Notes under the pieces: model-generated
Told to the model about the DNA's origin: nothing
The model's input: the letters and a program-made list of their open reading frames with translations, nothing else
Database searches by the model: none
Shown here: positions 7,498-16,068 of the stretch, piece after piece
Position numbering within the stretch: position 1 is the first letter of the stretch
Layout: each line of letters starts with the position of its first letter
Assembly: GCA_964529265.1 (NCBI GenBank)
Contig: CAZGVW010000274.1
Span: 1 to 32,471, forward strand
Length of the DNA: 32,471 nucleotides
Source: CAZGVW01 sp964529265
GTDB taxonomy: Bacteria; Planctomycetota; Phycisphaerae; Phycisphaerales; UBA1924
Direction: 5' to 3'
Made by a program: the position numbers and the translations under genes

Positions 7498-7623
7498 GAG
7501 TCCATGGAGATGATTGCAGCCAAGAGCTTTCACCATGGAGTCCATGGAGAAGATCACAGCCAAACGCGTTGCACCATGTAGCTCATGGGAGCGTGGAGAA
7601 GATCAGCGAAGAGCGTAACCATG
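7498..7623. repeat. Diverged tandem repeat of about 40 bp, three copies
   Basis: Copies begin near 7498, 7538 and 7579. The first two share GAGTCCATGGAGA and, 40 bp apart, the ends CACCATG. The second and third share the exact 12-mer TGGAGAAGATCA (7545-7556 and 7594-7605) and end in ACCATG. The copies are clearly related but diverged. They fill most of the gap between the toxin gene and the truncated gene on the other strand. No spacer-repeat structure of a CRISPR is present. Confidence 0.65.
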
Positions 7624-7636
7624 CGGGCGATCGGCG

Positions 7637-8468
7637 TCACCGAGAGCGGATACGACTGACAACAACGTCGAGATCGGTGATCTCGTCACCGGCGGCTACA
7701 GCCAGTATGTCGTCGCGCAACGGGACGCCGCCGCGTCGAAGCTCGACGACCTGAAGCGGATCGGTCAGATTTGCGTTGCGGAACACCGTGACGCGATATC
7801 GGCCCGGCTTCAGGTTGACGATCCTGATCGCGCCGTCGGGGCGTGAACGGACCGGCGCAAGCGGCAAGACGTCGCTCCTCGGCGTCTCTGGTTTCAGCGA
7901 GACGAATACTGCCGTTTCGTCTACGGCCTTGGGTTCGACAACCACCTTTGCCGACACGGTCGCGGTGGCTTCGAGCGTCAGAACGAGATCCGCGACGTCA
8001 TCGCCATTCACGTCGACGCGACGGTGGTTCCAGAGCACGCGATTCGAGTCCGATCCCGCGCGGATCGTCTGTTCGGCGATCAGCCAGTACTCCCCTGGCC
8101 TGATGTTCTCGAACTCGAACGTGTTGCCGGGTTGCCGGGCCGACGTCGACGGCGGAGTGTCGGCCGCGCTCGCCGCGCGTTCCAGGGGTACAAGTCGAAC
8201 TGAGATATAGCCGTCGCCAGCTCCTGCTCGGCGCTCGACTGTGCCCGAGACTTTCGCCAGCGGGAGAAGTGCGAACTGCATGTCCATTCCTGACTTCTCG
8301 TCGCCTTCCGCCAGCGAGATTTCGACAGCGCTCGAACCGTCGCTGCTGTCCGGAAAGAACACGACGCCGTATCCGAATCGTCTGGATGATCCTGGCCGTG
8401 GCAGCCGTTCGTCTGCGGCGCTGACTTGCGGGCGAGTCAACCGCTCGAATAATGCCGGATCGGTTACT
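7637..8468 (-). pseudogene. 3' part of a carboxypeptidase-regulatory-like (secreted beta-sandwich) protein gene
   Basis: About 275 residues resemble the C-terminal part of acidobacterial proteins with repeated carboxypeptidase regulatory-like (Ig-like) domains: FGYGVVFFPD, then AEGDEKSGMDMQFALLPL, KVSGTVE, a FENIRPGEYWLIAE strand pair, and a second domain with IRIVNLKPGRYRVTVFRNA. These are typical prealbumin-like beta-sandwich signatures of surface or secreted proteins. The family normally has a signal peptide and further domains upstream, and none is present. Homology-like sequence (GLEVTDPALFERL) starts exactly where the barrel gene from the same strand loses its own, at about 8470, and the frame has no own start codon with a ribosome site. 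I read it as a gene fragment created by a deletion or recombination; an assembly join is the alternative. Confidence 0.6.
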
Positions 8469-9215
8469 TCAAGCCCCGCCGCCGGCCACGCGCACGTCGG
8501 CCAGGCTGGCGCCCGCATGCGCCTCGAAGCCGCCTTGCGTGGGCCACAACGCCGACGCGGTCACGTGGACGCGATCGGCCGCCCGCCAGTCGGCGCGCGC
8601 GCCGTCGAACATGCGTTGGTACATCGACCACTCGAACTCGCCTACCAGCCGCGAGTCGAGCCGCTGCCGCTTGACGGCTTCGATCGCCGGGTCGCCCGAC
8701 GCCGCTTCGGCGCCGGACGTGTACGGCATCCGGCCGCCGCGGATGTGCAGTCCCGGCAGGACGTTCCGGATCTGCACGTTCGCCAGCCGCAGGCAGACAT
8801 GGCCCGGGTTCGTGTCGCGCTGATGATCGAAGTACGTGGCGCCGGTGCCGAGCGGCCCGGGGCCAATCGACCGCTCCGGAAGGCCGCCAAACTGCACGTA
8901 CTGCGCGGCCGCGGTCCACTCGAAGCGCGGCCGCGTCTGCCGGACGCCCGCGAGCAGCCGGAATCCGAACGTCGTGTAGACCGGGTCGCCGCCGCCGGCG
9001 TGCGGCTCGAAGAAGCGCCAGTGCTCCACGCGAATCGTATTGCGCGCGAACACCGTGACGTCGCCACCATCCCGTGTTGGTTGCGCAGGTGCGGCCGGGC
9101 TCTGCTGCGCCCAGGCGACGGCAGGCAGGACCAGCGACAGGAGGGCGAGCATCGCGGGGAGCCACTGCCCCAGCCGACGTCTCGCGTCAGGCCGGAAGCG
9201 AACTGTCGTCGACAT
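8469..9215 (-). CDS. N-terminal part of an outer-membrane barrel (porin/alginate-export-like) protein, truncated
   Basis: A 248-residue frame starts with a signal peptide (MSTTVRFRPDARRRLGQW, then AMLALLSLVLPAVAWA) followed by amphipathic beta-strand patterns typical of alginate-export-type porins: VFARNTIRVEHWRFFEP, FGFRLLAGVRQTRPRFEW, LRLANVQIRNVLPGLHIRGG. Proteins of this kind are usually well over 400 residues and end in a strand with a terminal aromatic residue. Here the frame stops just after ASALWPTQGGFEAHAG..., in mid-barrel, where the neighbouring carboxypeptidase-regulatory-like fragment begins. The product is therefore unlikely to form a pore. The start is ATG 9215, overlapping the end of feoA; ATG 9152 would shorten the signal peptide. 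Position at the end of the feoBA array suggests an original role in metal or substrate passage, but this is only inference. Confidence 0.6.
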   Translation of the reverse strand: MSTTVRFRPDARRRLGQWLPAMLALLSLVLPAVAWAQQSPAAPAQPTRDGGDVTVFARNTIRVEHWRFFEPHAGGGDPVYTTFGFRLLAGVRQTRPRFEWTAAAQYVQFGGLPERSIGPGPLGTGATYFDHQRDTNPGHVCLRLANVQIRNVLPGLHIRGGRMPYTSGAEAASGDPAIEAVKRQRLDSRLVGEFEWSMYQRMFDGARADWRAADRVHVTASALWPTQGGFEAHAGASLADVRVAGGGA

Positions 9216-9462
9216 CAACGTAGATATGCGACGCGATCCCGCGTTCGACCACGAGTTCCGTCTCATCGCACATGAACACGATACCGGGGAACGTCTGAAG
9301 GACCCGCACCCGAGCGCCGCGCGTGACGCCGAGCGCGACGAGACGGCCCGCGCGCGCGGGGTCGTCGTCGCGCAGGCGAACGACCACGCCGGCTGCGCCA
9401 CGCGGCAACGCGGAGAGCGGCCGCACCACGTCAGAACGATACGCCAGTTCTCGTAAGCCCAT
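9187..9462 (-). CDS. feoA: FeoA-domain protein
   Basis: A 91-residue cytoplasmic SH3-like protein of the FeoA family, which assists the FeoB ferrous-iron channel. The typical pattern is RPLSALPRGAAGVVVRL, then AGRLVALGVTRGARVRVLQT and a C-terminal part with ELVVERGIASHIYV (normally 'ALR...A..I.V'). Length matches a stand-alone FeoA with a slight tail. It overlaps the 3' end of feoB by 32 bases and its own 3' end overlaps the barrel gene, so all three are probably on one transcript. The order feoB-feoA is the reverse of the usual feoA-feoB. The start is taken as ATG 9462 (MGLRELAYRS); a later start is possible. Confidence 0.85.
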   Translation of the reverse strand: MGLRELAYRSDVVRPLSALPRGAAGVVVRLRDDDPARAGRLVALGVTRGARVRVLQTFPGIVFMCDETELVVERGIASHIYVDVDDSSLPA

Positions 9463-11218
9463 AGTGCAGCGCCGCGCCGGTCAGCACGGCGAGGATGGTC
9501 ACGAACACGAAGATCGCCGAGGCGACGCGCACGCCGCGCTCCCGCGCGATCATCAGCAGGTTCGCGACGCACGGCATGAACAGCGTCATCACCGTCAGGG
9601 CCACCACCGCCTGCACGGCCGTGAGCTGCCCGGCAGTGGTCAGATCGAACAGGCCCGCGGCGCCGTAGTCGCGTCGCAGGAATCCCATCACGAACACCTC
9701 GGCGGTCCGCGCGGGCAGACCCAGCCAGCCGGTGACCACGGGACGCGCGGCCTCGACGATCCACGCGAGAGCGCCGGTACGGTCGAGCGCGAACAACAGC
9801 GCCGTGCCGATGAGGAAGATCGGCACCGCCTCGCCGAGATACCACCGCACCCGCAGCGCCGTCTTGCGCAGCACGTTCCCCAGCCGCGGCATGCGCATCG
9901 GCGGCAGCTCGAGCATGAACGGCGATCGATCCCCGGGCAGCACCCGCGCCGCCAGGAAGCCCACCAGCAGCATCTGCAGAATCACGACGGCAAACAGCAG
10001 CAGCAGCGCGCTGAACGAGATGCCGCCGAGGATGCCGAGAATCGTGGCGAGCTGCGCCGAGCACGGCACGCCCAGTGCGAGCAGGAGGATCGCGATCAGC
10101 CGTTCCTTCGGCGTCCCGAGAATCCTCGTCGTCATCGTCGCCATCGTGTCGCAGCCGAGGCCGAGGACCATCGGCAGCACGGCCTTGCCGTTCAGCCCCA
10201 TGCTGCGGAAGATGCGGTCGCCGAAAATCGCCAGACGCGGCATGTATCCGCTGTCCTCGAGAAAGCCGAAGACGAGAAAGAACGTCGTGACGATGGGCAG
10301 GACGATCGCGAGGGCGTAGGTCAGCCCCATCGTGATCAGCCCGTATTCGCCGACGAGGAAGTCGCGCGCGATCGCCCAGGGCAGCAGCGCATCGGCCACG
10401 GCGATCGCGGCGGGATTGACGGCGCGCCCGAAGAGCTGATCCTCGAACAGGGCTACCAGCGTTTGCGCGCCGACGACGCCGACGACGAGGTACATCGCGT
10501 AGAGAACCAGGGCCAGGATCGGCAGGCCGGTCAACGGCTGCCGGACGGCCTGGTTGAGCCACTGCTCGATCGGCCCGAGCGCCCGTCCGCGGCGCGTGCG
10601 AAACCGCTGCGCGAGATCGTGCGCCCACGCGGCGCCGTCGCCGGTCGGGCGCGATCGCACGTCGGGGATCGCTGCATTGGCCAGGGCACTCCGAAGCTCA
10701 GGGATGCCGCTGCCCTCGATCGCCACCATCTCGATGACGGGAATCACGAGCGTGGCCGCCAGTCCGTCGACGTCGATGACCACGCCCCGCGCGCGCGCCT
10801 CATCGGCCATGTTGAGCACGAGCACCATCGGCTTGCCGAGCGCTGCCAGCTGCGCGGTGAGCATCAAGGCGCGGCGCACGTTCCGCGCGTCGGCGATCTG
10901 AACGATCGCGTCGGCGCCGCCGCTGGATACCAGCTCGCGCGTAATCCGCTCGTCTTCGCTGAGCGCGCCTTCGATCGCGTTCACGCCGGGACTGTCGATG
11001 AACTCGCAGAGCTCACCGCCGACGAGCGTCTGCCCGCGCGTGATGCCCACCGTCGTGCCCGGATAGTTGGAGACCGTCGCGTACCGGCCGGTCAGCCGGT
11101 GAAAGAGGACGCTCTTGCCGACGTTCGGATTGCCGACGAGGACGATCTCGAGCGGCTTCGCCCGCAGCTTGAGCAGAGGCTCGGGCGACGCGAGTCGAAC
11201 CGCTCGGGCGCAGGACAT
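9431..11218 (-). CDS. feoB: Ferrous iron transporter FeoB
   Basis: A 595-residue inner-membrane Fe(II) transporter with an N-terminal GTPase domain. G1 is GNPNVGKS (29-36), the switch region ATVSNYPGTTVG follows, G3 is DSPG (75-78) and G4 is NMAD (136-139). Two Gate-type regions follow, including the FLEDSGYMPRLA and GLGCDTMATMTTR motifs and VPCSAQL, whose cysteines are the conserved channel residues, and the last part has MGFLRRDYGAAGLF and LFMPCVANL. It is shorter than the well-studied 700-770-residue proteins, mostly because the GTPase-to-membrane linker and C-terminus are compact. Only 19 bases separate it from the ferredoxin-containing gene upstream, and feoA overlaps its end, so iron import appears to be co-expressed with iron-sulfur enzymes. 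Confidence 0.95.
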   Translation of the reverse strand: MSCARAVRLASPEPLLKLRAKPLEIVLVGNPNVGKSVLFHRLTGRYATVSNYPGTTVGITRGQTLVGGELCEFIDSPGVNAIEGALSEDERITRELVSSGGADAIVQIADARNVRRALMLTAQLAALGKPMVLVLNMADEARARGVVIDVDGLAATLVIPVIEMVAIEGSGIPELRSALANAAIPDVRSRPTGDGAAWAHDLAQRFRTRRGRALGPIEQWLNQAVRQPLTGLPILALVLYAMYLVVGVVGAQTLVALFEDQLFGRAVNPAAIAVADALLPWAIARDFLVGEYGLITMGLTYALAIVLPIVTTFFLVFGFLEDSGYMPRLAIFGDRIFRSMGLNGKAVLPMVLGLGCDTMATMTTRILGTPKERLIAILLLALGVPCSAQLATILGILGGISFSALLLLFAVVILQMLLVGFLAARVLPGDRSPFMLELPPMRMPRLGNVLRKTALRVRWYLGEAVPIFLIGTALLFALDRTGALAWIVEAARPVVTGWLGLPARTAEVFVMGFLRRDYGAAGLFDLTTAGQLTAVQAVVALTVMTLFMPCVANLLMIARERGVRVASAIFVFVTILAVLTGAALHYGLTRTGVSF

Positions 11219-11237
11219 GATGAACCGTGCGGCCGGC

Positions 11238-13211
11238 TTACATGAACGGGGCCGCGCGCGCGAGGAGCTCCTCGAGGCCCGGCTCGTTCGGAGTGCGCGG
11301 CTGACCCGGATGGATGATCGACACCTGGCAGCTCTCGGCCGCCTCGACGAGCTGTGCGTAGGTGCCGGCGGCCGGATTGGCGATGTACGCCTGGCGGTTC
11401 TCGTTGTAGGCGAACATCCGGTCGTTGATCTTGCGGCACTCGTCGCACGTCGTGCAGCGCGCGGTCTCGATATAGGGATCGGTCGAGGACGCCGGCTCGG
11501 CCGGCGGCGCCGCGGACGGGCCCGGTGGATCGTTCACGGTCGCTGGCGCCGCGTTCACATCGTCCTGACGCGGCGCTGCGGCGGCCGGACGATCGATCAC
11601 GGCGTCACGCGGCGCGGCCAGCGACTGGAGCACGCGCCAGCGCGCGAGACAGCGGGCCGTTTCTCGAACGACGAGCCCGTCTACTCGCACGCGATGCAGG
11701 CGGTCGTCCTCGTCGATCATCAATAGCGTGCCGCTCGCGTCCTCGCCTGGCTCGATCGGCGCGAGATGAGCGGCGAAGCGCTCGTCGGCCGCCAGGAAAT
11801 CAGCGGCCGTGAAGGGCACGTCCCGGGCGACCCGCTGCACCGCCGCGTCCTCGTACTGCAGTGCATGCACCGGCCAGTCCCGCTCGGGCTGTGCATTGCC
11901 GGCCAGCGACAGCCGATCGTGCGAGTCCGGTCCCGCGGCGGGATTGACCGTGACAATCGGAAAGACGCGCGATTCGGCTGCCGCGGCGGCCACCAGGTAC
12001 GGCCGCGTCGTGGTCCAACCGCCCGCTCCGGAGAACACGCTGAACAGCGCCGGCCCGCGCGACTCGATCGCCTCGACGATCGCCGGCAGGCAGCGCACCA
12101 GGTGCGAGGCGGGCGCCTGGACGACGGAGACGTCGTTCTGGCCCATGGCCATGGCGGTCAGCTGACGGCTGCGTGCGCCCAGACCGAGGTGCTCGTCGCC
12201 GGGGGACGGCTCGTCGAGCAGGTCGTCGGTCTGCACCAGCATCTTGATCGGCAGTCCCGCCGCCAGGATCTCCATCACCGCGGCCAGCTCGATCGGCGGG
12301 CAGTCGGCGGACATGCAGACGAGATACTCGGGGAACCGCGCGAGGTCGCGCGGATCCGGCTCGATCGCGTCGAACGTCTCGAAGAGCGCGTCGTGCCGCG
12401 CCTCGTTGTAGCGTCCGTCCACCTCCAGCCGTGCCATCGCCATCGTCCGCACGAAGTCGAGCACCTTCGGGGACTGGCGCCGGTATCGATCGAGCGCGGC
12501 CGAGGGGCTCGTGAAGGCGAACACCGCATCCGCGTAGAACGTCTGCGAGTCGAGCGCCTCGATCAGCGTCTCGATGCGTTGCCGCTGCCGCGTCGAGAGG
12601 GTCGCCAGCGGCACGCTGGTCGCGAGGACGCGCGCCATCGACGCGAAGTCATACAGGCCCGCCTGCGGAGAGGCGAACGCCGCCTCCAGTCTGGACGCGT
12701 CGAGGCCCGGCTGCGAATGCGCGGCGTCGCCCTCCAGTTCCTCGCGGAGCCGCCGAATCAGCGCGTCGATCTCGTCCTGGAACTGACGCCGTTTCTCCGC
12801 CTGCGCCGCGGTCCAGATGTGTGTAATCACACGCGCCGGCGCGTCGGCGTCGCAATCGATCACCTCGCCGTCGAGCTCGCGCGCGCTGCGCGCGTGGGCG
12901 AGCGGGGTTCCCTCGAGCCATGTGGACAGCCGGTCGGTGTCGCCGCGCGACACGTCCGTCCGAATCCACCGCTCGATGGTCTGGGCATCGCGCCAGAGCC
13001 GCTCCGAGAGCGCGCCATCCGGCTCGTCGGCACTGGCGGTGAGCAACTCGTCGATCAGCGCTGACAGCGCGCGCACGCTCGCGCCGACGGACCGGTGCTC
13101 GAGCAGCACGACCGGATAGTCATAGCGGAGCGCGGTGAGATCGCGGAACCGCGCGAACAGCGCCGGCCGCCAATCGATCGTCTGGACGGGGTCCGCGGTT
13201 ACTGAGGCCAT
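11238..13211 (-). CDS. PFOR C-terminal-like domain fused to a one-cluster ferredoxin, function unknown
   Basis: A 657-residue soluble protein that I do not recognise as a named family. Residues 1 to about 270 are mostly helical with no motif. About residues 300-500 follow the order of the C-terminal (thiamine-domain) part of pyruvate:ferredoxin oxidoreductase: EYLVCMSADCPP, then AMAMGQNDVSVVQAP, EAIESRGPALFSVFSGAGG, a block with VFPIVTVNPAAGPDS, and DFLAADERFAAHL. The GDG...N thiamine-diphosphate motif is absent. After an alanine/proline-rich linker, the last 80 residues hold RCTTCDECRKIN and ESCQVSIIHPG, a CX2CX2C...C pattern suited to one [4Fe-4S] cluster. The gene overlaps korB by 13 bases. 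I infer that it is an electron-carrying partner or scaffold for the adjacent oxidoreductase; the PFOR resemblance is by eye. Confidence 0.75.
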   Translation of the reverse strand: MASVTADPVQTIDWRPALFARFRDLTALRYDYPVVLLEHRSVGASVRALSALIDELLTASADEPDGALSERLWRDAQTIERWIRTDVSRGDTDRLSTWLEGTPLAHARSARELDGEVIDCDADAPARVITHIWTAAQAEKRRQFQDEIDALIRRLREELEGDAAHSQPGLDASRLEAAFASPQAGLYDFASMARVLATSVPLATLSTRQRQRIETLIEALDSQTFYADAVFAFTSPSAALDRYRRQSPKVLDFVRTMAMARLEVDGRYNEARHDALFETFDAIEPDPRDLARFPEYLVCMSADCPPIELAAVMEILAAGLPIKMLVQTDDLLDEPSPGDEHLGLGARSRQLTAMAMGQNDVSVVQAPASHLVRCLPAIVEAIESRGPALFSVFSGAGGWTTTRPYLVAAAAAESRVFPIVTVNPAAGPDSHDRLSLAGNAQPERDWPVHALQYEDAAVQRVARDVPFTAADFLAADERFAAHLAPIEPGEDASGTLLMIDEDDRLHRVRVDGLVVRETARCLARWRVLQSLAAPRDAVIDRPAAAAPRQDDVNAAPATVNDPPGPSAAPPAEPASSTDPYIETARCTTCDECRKINDRMFAYNENRQAYIANPAAGTYAQLVEAAESCQVSIIHPGQPRTPNEPGLEELLARAAPFM

Positions 13212-14158
13212 ACCGTGACCTTGTCGAATTCAGCTTCCAGACCCGCGCGGATCAGCTCCGGTGTGCGGACCGGCCCTCCCGCGCAAAGATCCTCGTAGCA
13301 CGGCACATCGGGATTGCGATAGAGAATACCGAGCGGAATCGTGTCGGCGTCGGACGCGATCTCGCGCGCGCGATTCAGATTCGAGGGATCGTGCCGCTCC
13401 CGGTTCGGGTAGATCCGCGCGGCCGCCGGCGCGATCGTCAGGCCGTGCTCGTGCTCCAGCAGCCGCAGCCGCGACGGGTCGTGGAGCGTCGACTCGTGCA
13501 GCGACGGCAGCCACTCCGGGCAGCGCTGGACGATCCGCACGAACGAGAAGCCCTTGTGATGGAACGCGGCGGAGACGATGTCGTACAGCAGGTCGGGAAT
13601 CCAGTCGACCGCCTGCGCGACGAACGACACGTTCTGAATCCCGAGCGTGACCGTCAGCGGCTGGAGCGCCTCGAGATACGTCCCGCGCGGCGTGGTATTG
13701 CTCGTGAGACCGCGCGGCGAGGTCGGCGAGGCCTGCATCTTCGTCAACCCGTAGATCTGGTTGTCGTGCAGGAACACCGTCATGTTCATGTTGTAGCGGA
13801 CGGCATGGATCCAGTGCGCGGCGCCGATGCTGCAGCAGTCGCCGTCGCCGGTGTTGACGAACACCTGCAGGTCCGGCCGCACCATGCGGATCCCTTCCGC
13901 GATCGGCAGCGCGCGCCCGTGGATCCCGTGAAACCCGTACGTGCGCATGTAGTGCGGGAAGCGGCTCGAGCAGCCGATGCCCGACACGAAGACCGTCTTC
14001 TCCGGCCGCAGCTGCTCGTCGCGGCAGAGGCGCTGCACGGCGGCCAGAATCGCGTGGTCGCCGCAGCCCGTGCACCAGCGCGGCACGCCGCCCTGATACG
14101 CGTCGAGCCCGCGCCGCTCTTCGCACGACTGCAGTGCACAGGCAAGGTCGGTCAACAT
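13199..14158 (-). CDS. korB: 2-oxoacid:ferredoxin oxidoreductase, beta subunit
   Basis: A 319-residue thiamine-diphosphate-binding subunit that, with the alpha subunit encoded just upstream, oxidatively decarboxylates a 2-oxoacid to acyl-CoA and passes electrons to ferredoxin. Key motifs are RWCTGCGDH (about residues 27-35), SGIGCSSRFPHYM (59-71), TGDGD (103-107), and NQIYGLTKMQASPTS (133-147), which complete the cofactor and metal site. Cysteines in WCTGC and GIGC are those usual for the [4Fe-4S] cluster of this subunit type. Length is normal for 2-oxoglutarate/2-oxoacid types. Its ATG lies 7 bases inside the end of korA. Substrate (2-oxoglutarate, pyruvate or branched-chain 2-oxoacid) cannot be decided by sequence reading alone, although overall style is of the 2-oxoglutarate type. 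Confidence 0.93.
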   Translation of the reverse strand: MLTDLACALQSCEERRGLDAYQGGVPRWCTGCGDHAILAAVQRLCRDEQLRPEKTVFVSGIGCSSRFPHYMRTYGFHGIHGRALPIAEGIRMVRPDLQVFVNTGDGDCCSIGAAHWIHAVRYNMNMTVFLHDNQIYGLTKMQASPTSPRGLTSNTTPRGTYLEALQPLTVTLGIQNVSFVAQAVDWIPDLLYDIVSAAFHHKGFSFVRIVQRCPEWLPSLHESTLHDPSRLRLLEHEHGLTIAPAAARIYPNRERHDPSNLNRAREIASDADTIPLGILYRNPDVPCYEDLCAGGPVRTPELIRAGLEAEFDKVTVWPQ

Positions 14159-16068
14159 GTGAGCCTCTGGCGCAGGACGCGACAGATGGTGTCCGGCTTG
14201 ATCGGCTGTCCGCGTACTTCGGTCCAGCAGTCGACGTCAACGAGATAGCGGGATCGGAGCAGCATCGCGAGCGCCGAGTAGCGGCGGTTCGACTCGTCGA
14301 TCAGCGGCTCGTCGGCGCGATCGCTCCAGTTCGTCTCGATCGTCATGACGCGCGGGAAGCGGCTCATGATCCCCTTGAGGCCGGGCGCCATCGGCTGCAG
14401 GAACGTGAGGTGCAGCGACGACACGCGCAGCCCCTCGCCGCGCAGCCGCGTGACGGCTTCCTCGATCGCGCCCTGCGTGCTGCCCCATCCGATCACGAGC
14501 AGCTCGCCCTCCGGATCGCCGAAGACCGGCGGCGGCTTCAGCGTCTTCTGGAACGCCGCCAGCTTCAGGCTGCGGGCGCGCAGCGCCTCTTCGTTGATCT
14601 CGGGGTCGTAGGCCACGCGGCTGTCGCGGTCGTGCGCCAGCCCGGTCACCGTGTGCATGCCGCCGGGCTGTCCCGGCACGAAGCGCCGCGACAAGCCGGT
14701 CACCGGATCCCAGTCGTAGGGTCTGGCGCCGGCGGGTACCGGACTTTGATCGATCGGCGGGGCCAGCCACGCCTCGCTGAAGACCGGACGCGGAAACAGC
14801 GTCTGCGCCGTCGCCAGGTTCGCGTCCGACAGCAGGACGACGACCATGTTGAACGTCTCGGCGATCTTGCGCGCCGCGATCACCGAATAGAAGCAGTCCT
14901 CCACCGATCCGGCGGCCATCACAATCTTCGGGGCGTCGCCGTGGCTGCCGAACATGGCGGCCAGCAGATCACCCTGCTCGGCCTTCGTCGGCTGTCCCGT
15001 GCTCGGCCCGCCGCGCTGCACGTTCACGACGACGAGCGGGATCTCGGCCATCACGGCCAGGCCGATCGCCTCCTGCTTCAGCGAGAAGCCCGGTCCGGAG
15101 GTGATCGTCACGGGGCACTTGCCCGCATACGATGCGCCGATCGCGAACGCGCACGCCGCGATCTCGTCCTCGGCCTGATGGACAACGCCGCCGACCTTGT
15201 CGAACACGTCCGACAGGTAATGCGATGCCGATGTCGCCGGCGTGATCGGATACATCGCGCACAGCTCCATCCCGGACGCGAGCACGCCAAGCGCCAGGGC
15301 GGTGTTGCCGTTGACGACGATCTGCGGCACGGTCGGACGCACCGCCGGAATCGCGAACCGGAAGTCGAGGTTGGCCTCGGCCCACTGATAGCCGGCGTCG
15401 AACAGCGCGTGGTTCGAGGCGACGACGCCCGTCTTCTTGCGTCCGAACATGAGCGCGATCTGCTCGCGCGCGAGCGCCGGGTCCAGGCTGTACGTCCAGC
15501 ACAGCAAGCCGAGCGCGAACATGTTCTTGCCCCGGCGGGCGTCGGCGACAACCGCCTTGCAGGCGCGCGCCATCGGCACCTCGATGACGTCGTAGGCGTC
15601 GCGCCGCAGCGCCTCGACGGTGCGCGCGTACGACGCCGCCACGTCCGGATCGCTGTCGTCGCGCCACTGGCTCTCCAGCAGGATGCGGCAGCCGGCCTCG
15701 AGTTCGCCCGCGCGCACGCGTCCGAGCAGGGCCTGTTCGTTGAAGGCCACCGCCAGGTTGGTGCGATCGCCGCCGTTGGTGACTGGTCCCGATCCGAGCC
15801 GGATGCGGTTGCCGCTCGCGCCGGCGATGCTCCGCGCCGGCGGCCGGATCTCGGCCGGGATGATCTCGACGGTCCACACGCCGTTGCCCATGCGCGCGCC
15901 GATCGCGGCGAGCGCCTGGCCGCACTTCTGCGCGCCTTCGCCCGAGTCGCTGATCACCTCGATCACGTGCTGCGTGAGGGTCACCACGGCCGCGGCGGCG
16001 GGGTTCACGTTCGGCGGCGCGGCATCAGTCACGCTCACGACAGATCCGGTCTCTGGCGTCATGACCAT
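14152..16068 (-). CDS. korA: 2-oxoacid:ferredoxin oxidoreductase, gamma-alpha fused subunit
   Basis: A 638-residue fusion. The N-terminal gamma-type domain (about 25-215) begins HVIEVISDSGEGAQKCGQAL and binds CoA-related determinants in this family. The alpha domain (from about 250) has NGNTALALGVLASGMELCAM, YPITPAT (273-279), the active-site region, then QAEDEIAACAFAIGASYAG, TSGPGFSLKQEAIGLA and the NVQRGGPSTGQPTKAEQGD loop. The C-terminal part (from about 490) resembles the transketolase-like domain (LLVIGWGSTQGAIEEAV). The order gamma-alpha on one chain followed by beta is the two-gene Kor/Vor layout of aerobic and facultative bacteria. The first ATG is at 16068; the ATG at 16062 makes a classic ATGA overlap with the preceding stop and may be the real start. 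korB overlaps its end. Confidence 0.93.
   Translation of the reverse strand: MVMTPETGSVVSVTDAAPPNVNPAAAAVVTLTQHVIEVISDSGEGAQKCGQALAAIGARMGNGVWTVEIIPAEIRPPARSIAGASGNRIRLGSGPVTNGGDRTNLAVAFNEQALLGRVRAGELEAGCRILLESQWRDDSDPDVAASYARTVEALRRDAYDVIEVPMARACKAVVADARRGKNMFALGLLCWTYSLDPALAREQIALMFGRKKTGVVASNHALFDAGYQWAEANLDFRFAIPAVRPTVPQIVVNGNTALALGVLASGMELCAMYPITPATSASHYLSDVFDKVGGVVHQAEDEIAACAFAIGASYAGKCPVTITSGPGFSLKQEAIGLAVMAEIPLVVVNVQRGGPSTGQPTKAEQGDLLAAMFGSHGDAPKIVMAAGSVEDCFYSVIAARKIAETFNMVVVLLSDANLATAQTLFPRPVFSEAWLAPPIDQSPVPAGARPYDWDPVTGLSRRFVPGQPGGMHTVTGLAHDRDSRVAYDPEINEEALRARSLKLAAFQKTLKPPPVFGDPEGELLVIGWGSTQGAIEEAVTRLRGEGLRVSSLHLTFLQPMAPGLKGIMSRFPRVMTIETNWSDRADEPLIDESNRRYSALAMLLRSRYLVDVDCWTEVRGQPIKPDTICRVLRQRLTC

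Noticed and set aside
7498..7623. CRISPR-like array
   Set aside because: There are only three diverged copies lying end to end, with no conserved repeat/unique spacer alternation and no cas genes.
9323..11245. 640-codon open frame on the plus strand opposite feoB
   Set aside because: The composition is low-complexity (Arg, His, Asp, Gln) and no domain is visible; FeoB on the other strand is unmistakable.
13199..16068. Calling the oxidoreductase specifically pyruvate- or 2-oxoglutarate-dependent
   Set aside because: The motifs seen are shared by the whole 2-oxoacid:ferredoxin oxidoreductase family; substrate residues cannot be judged without an alignment.
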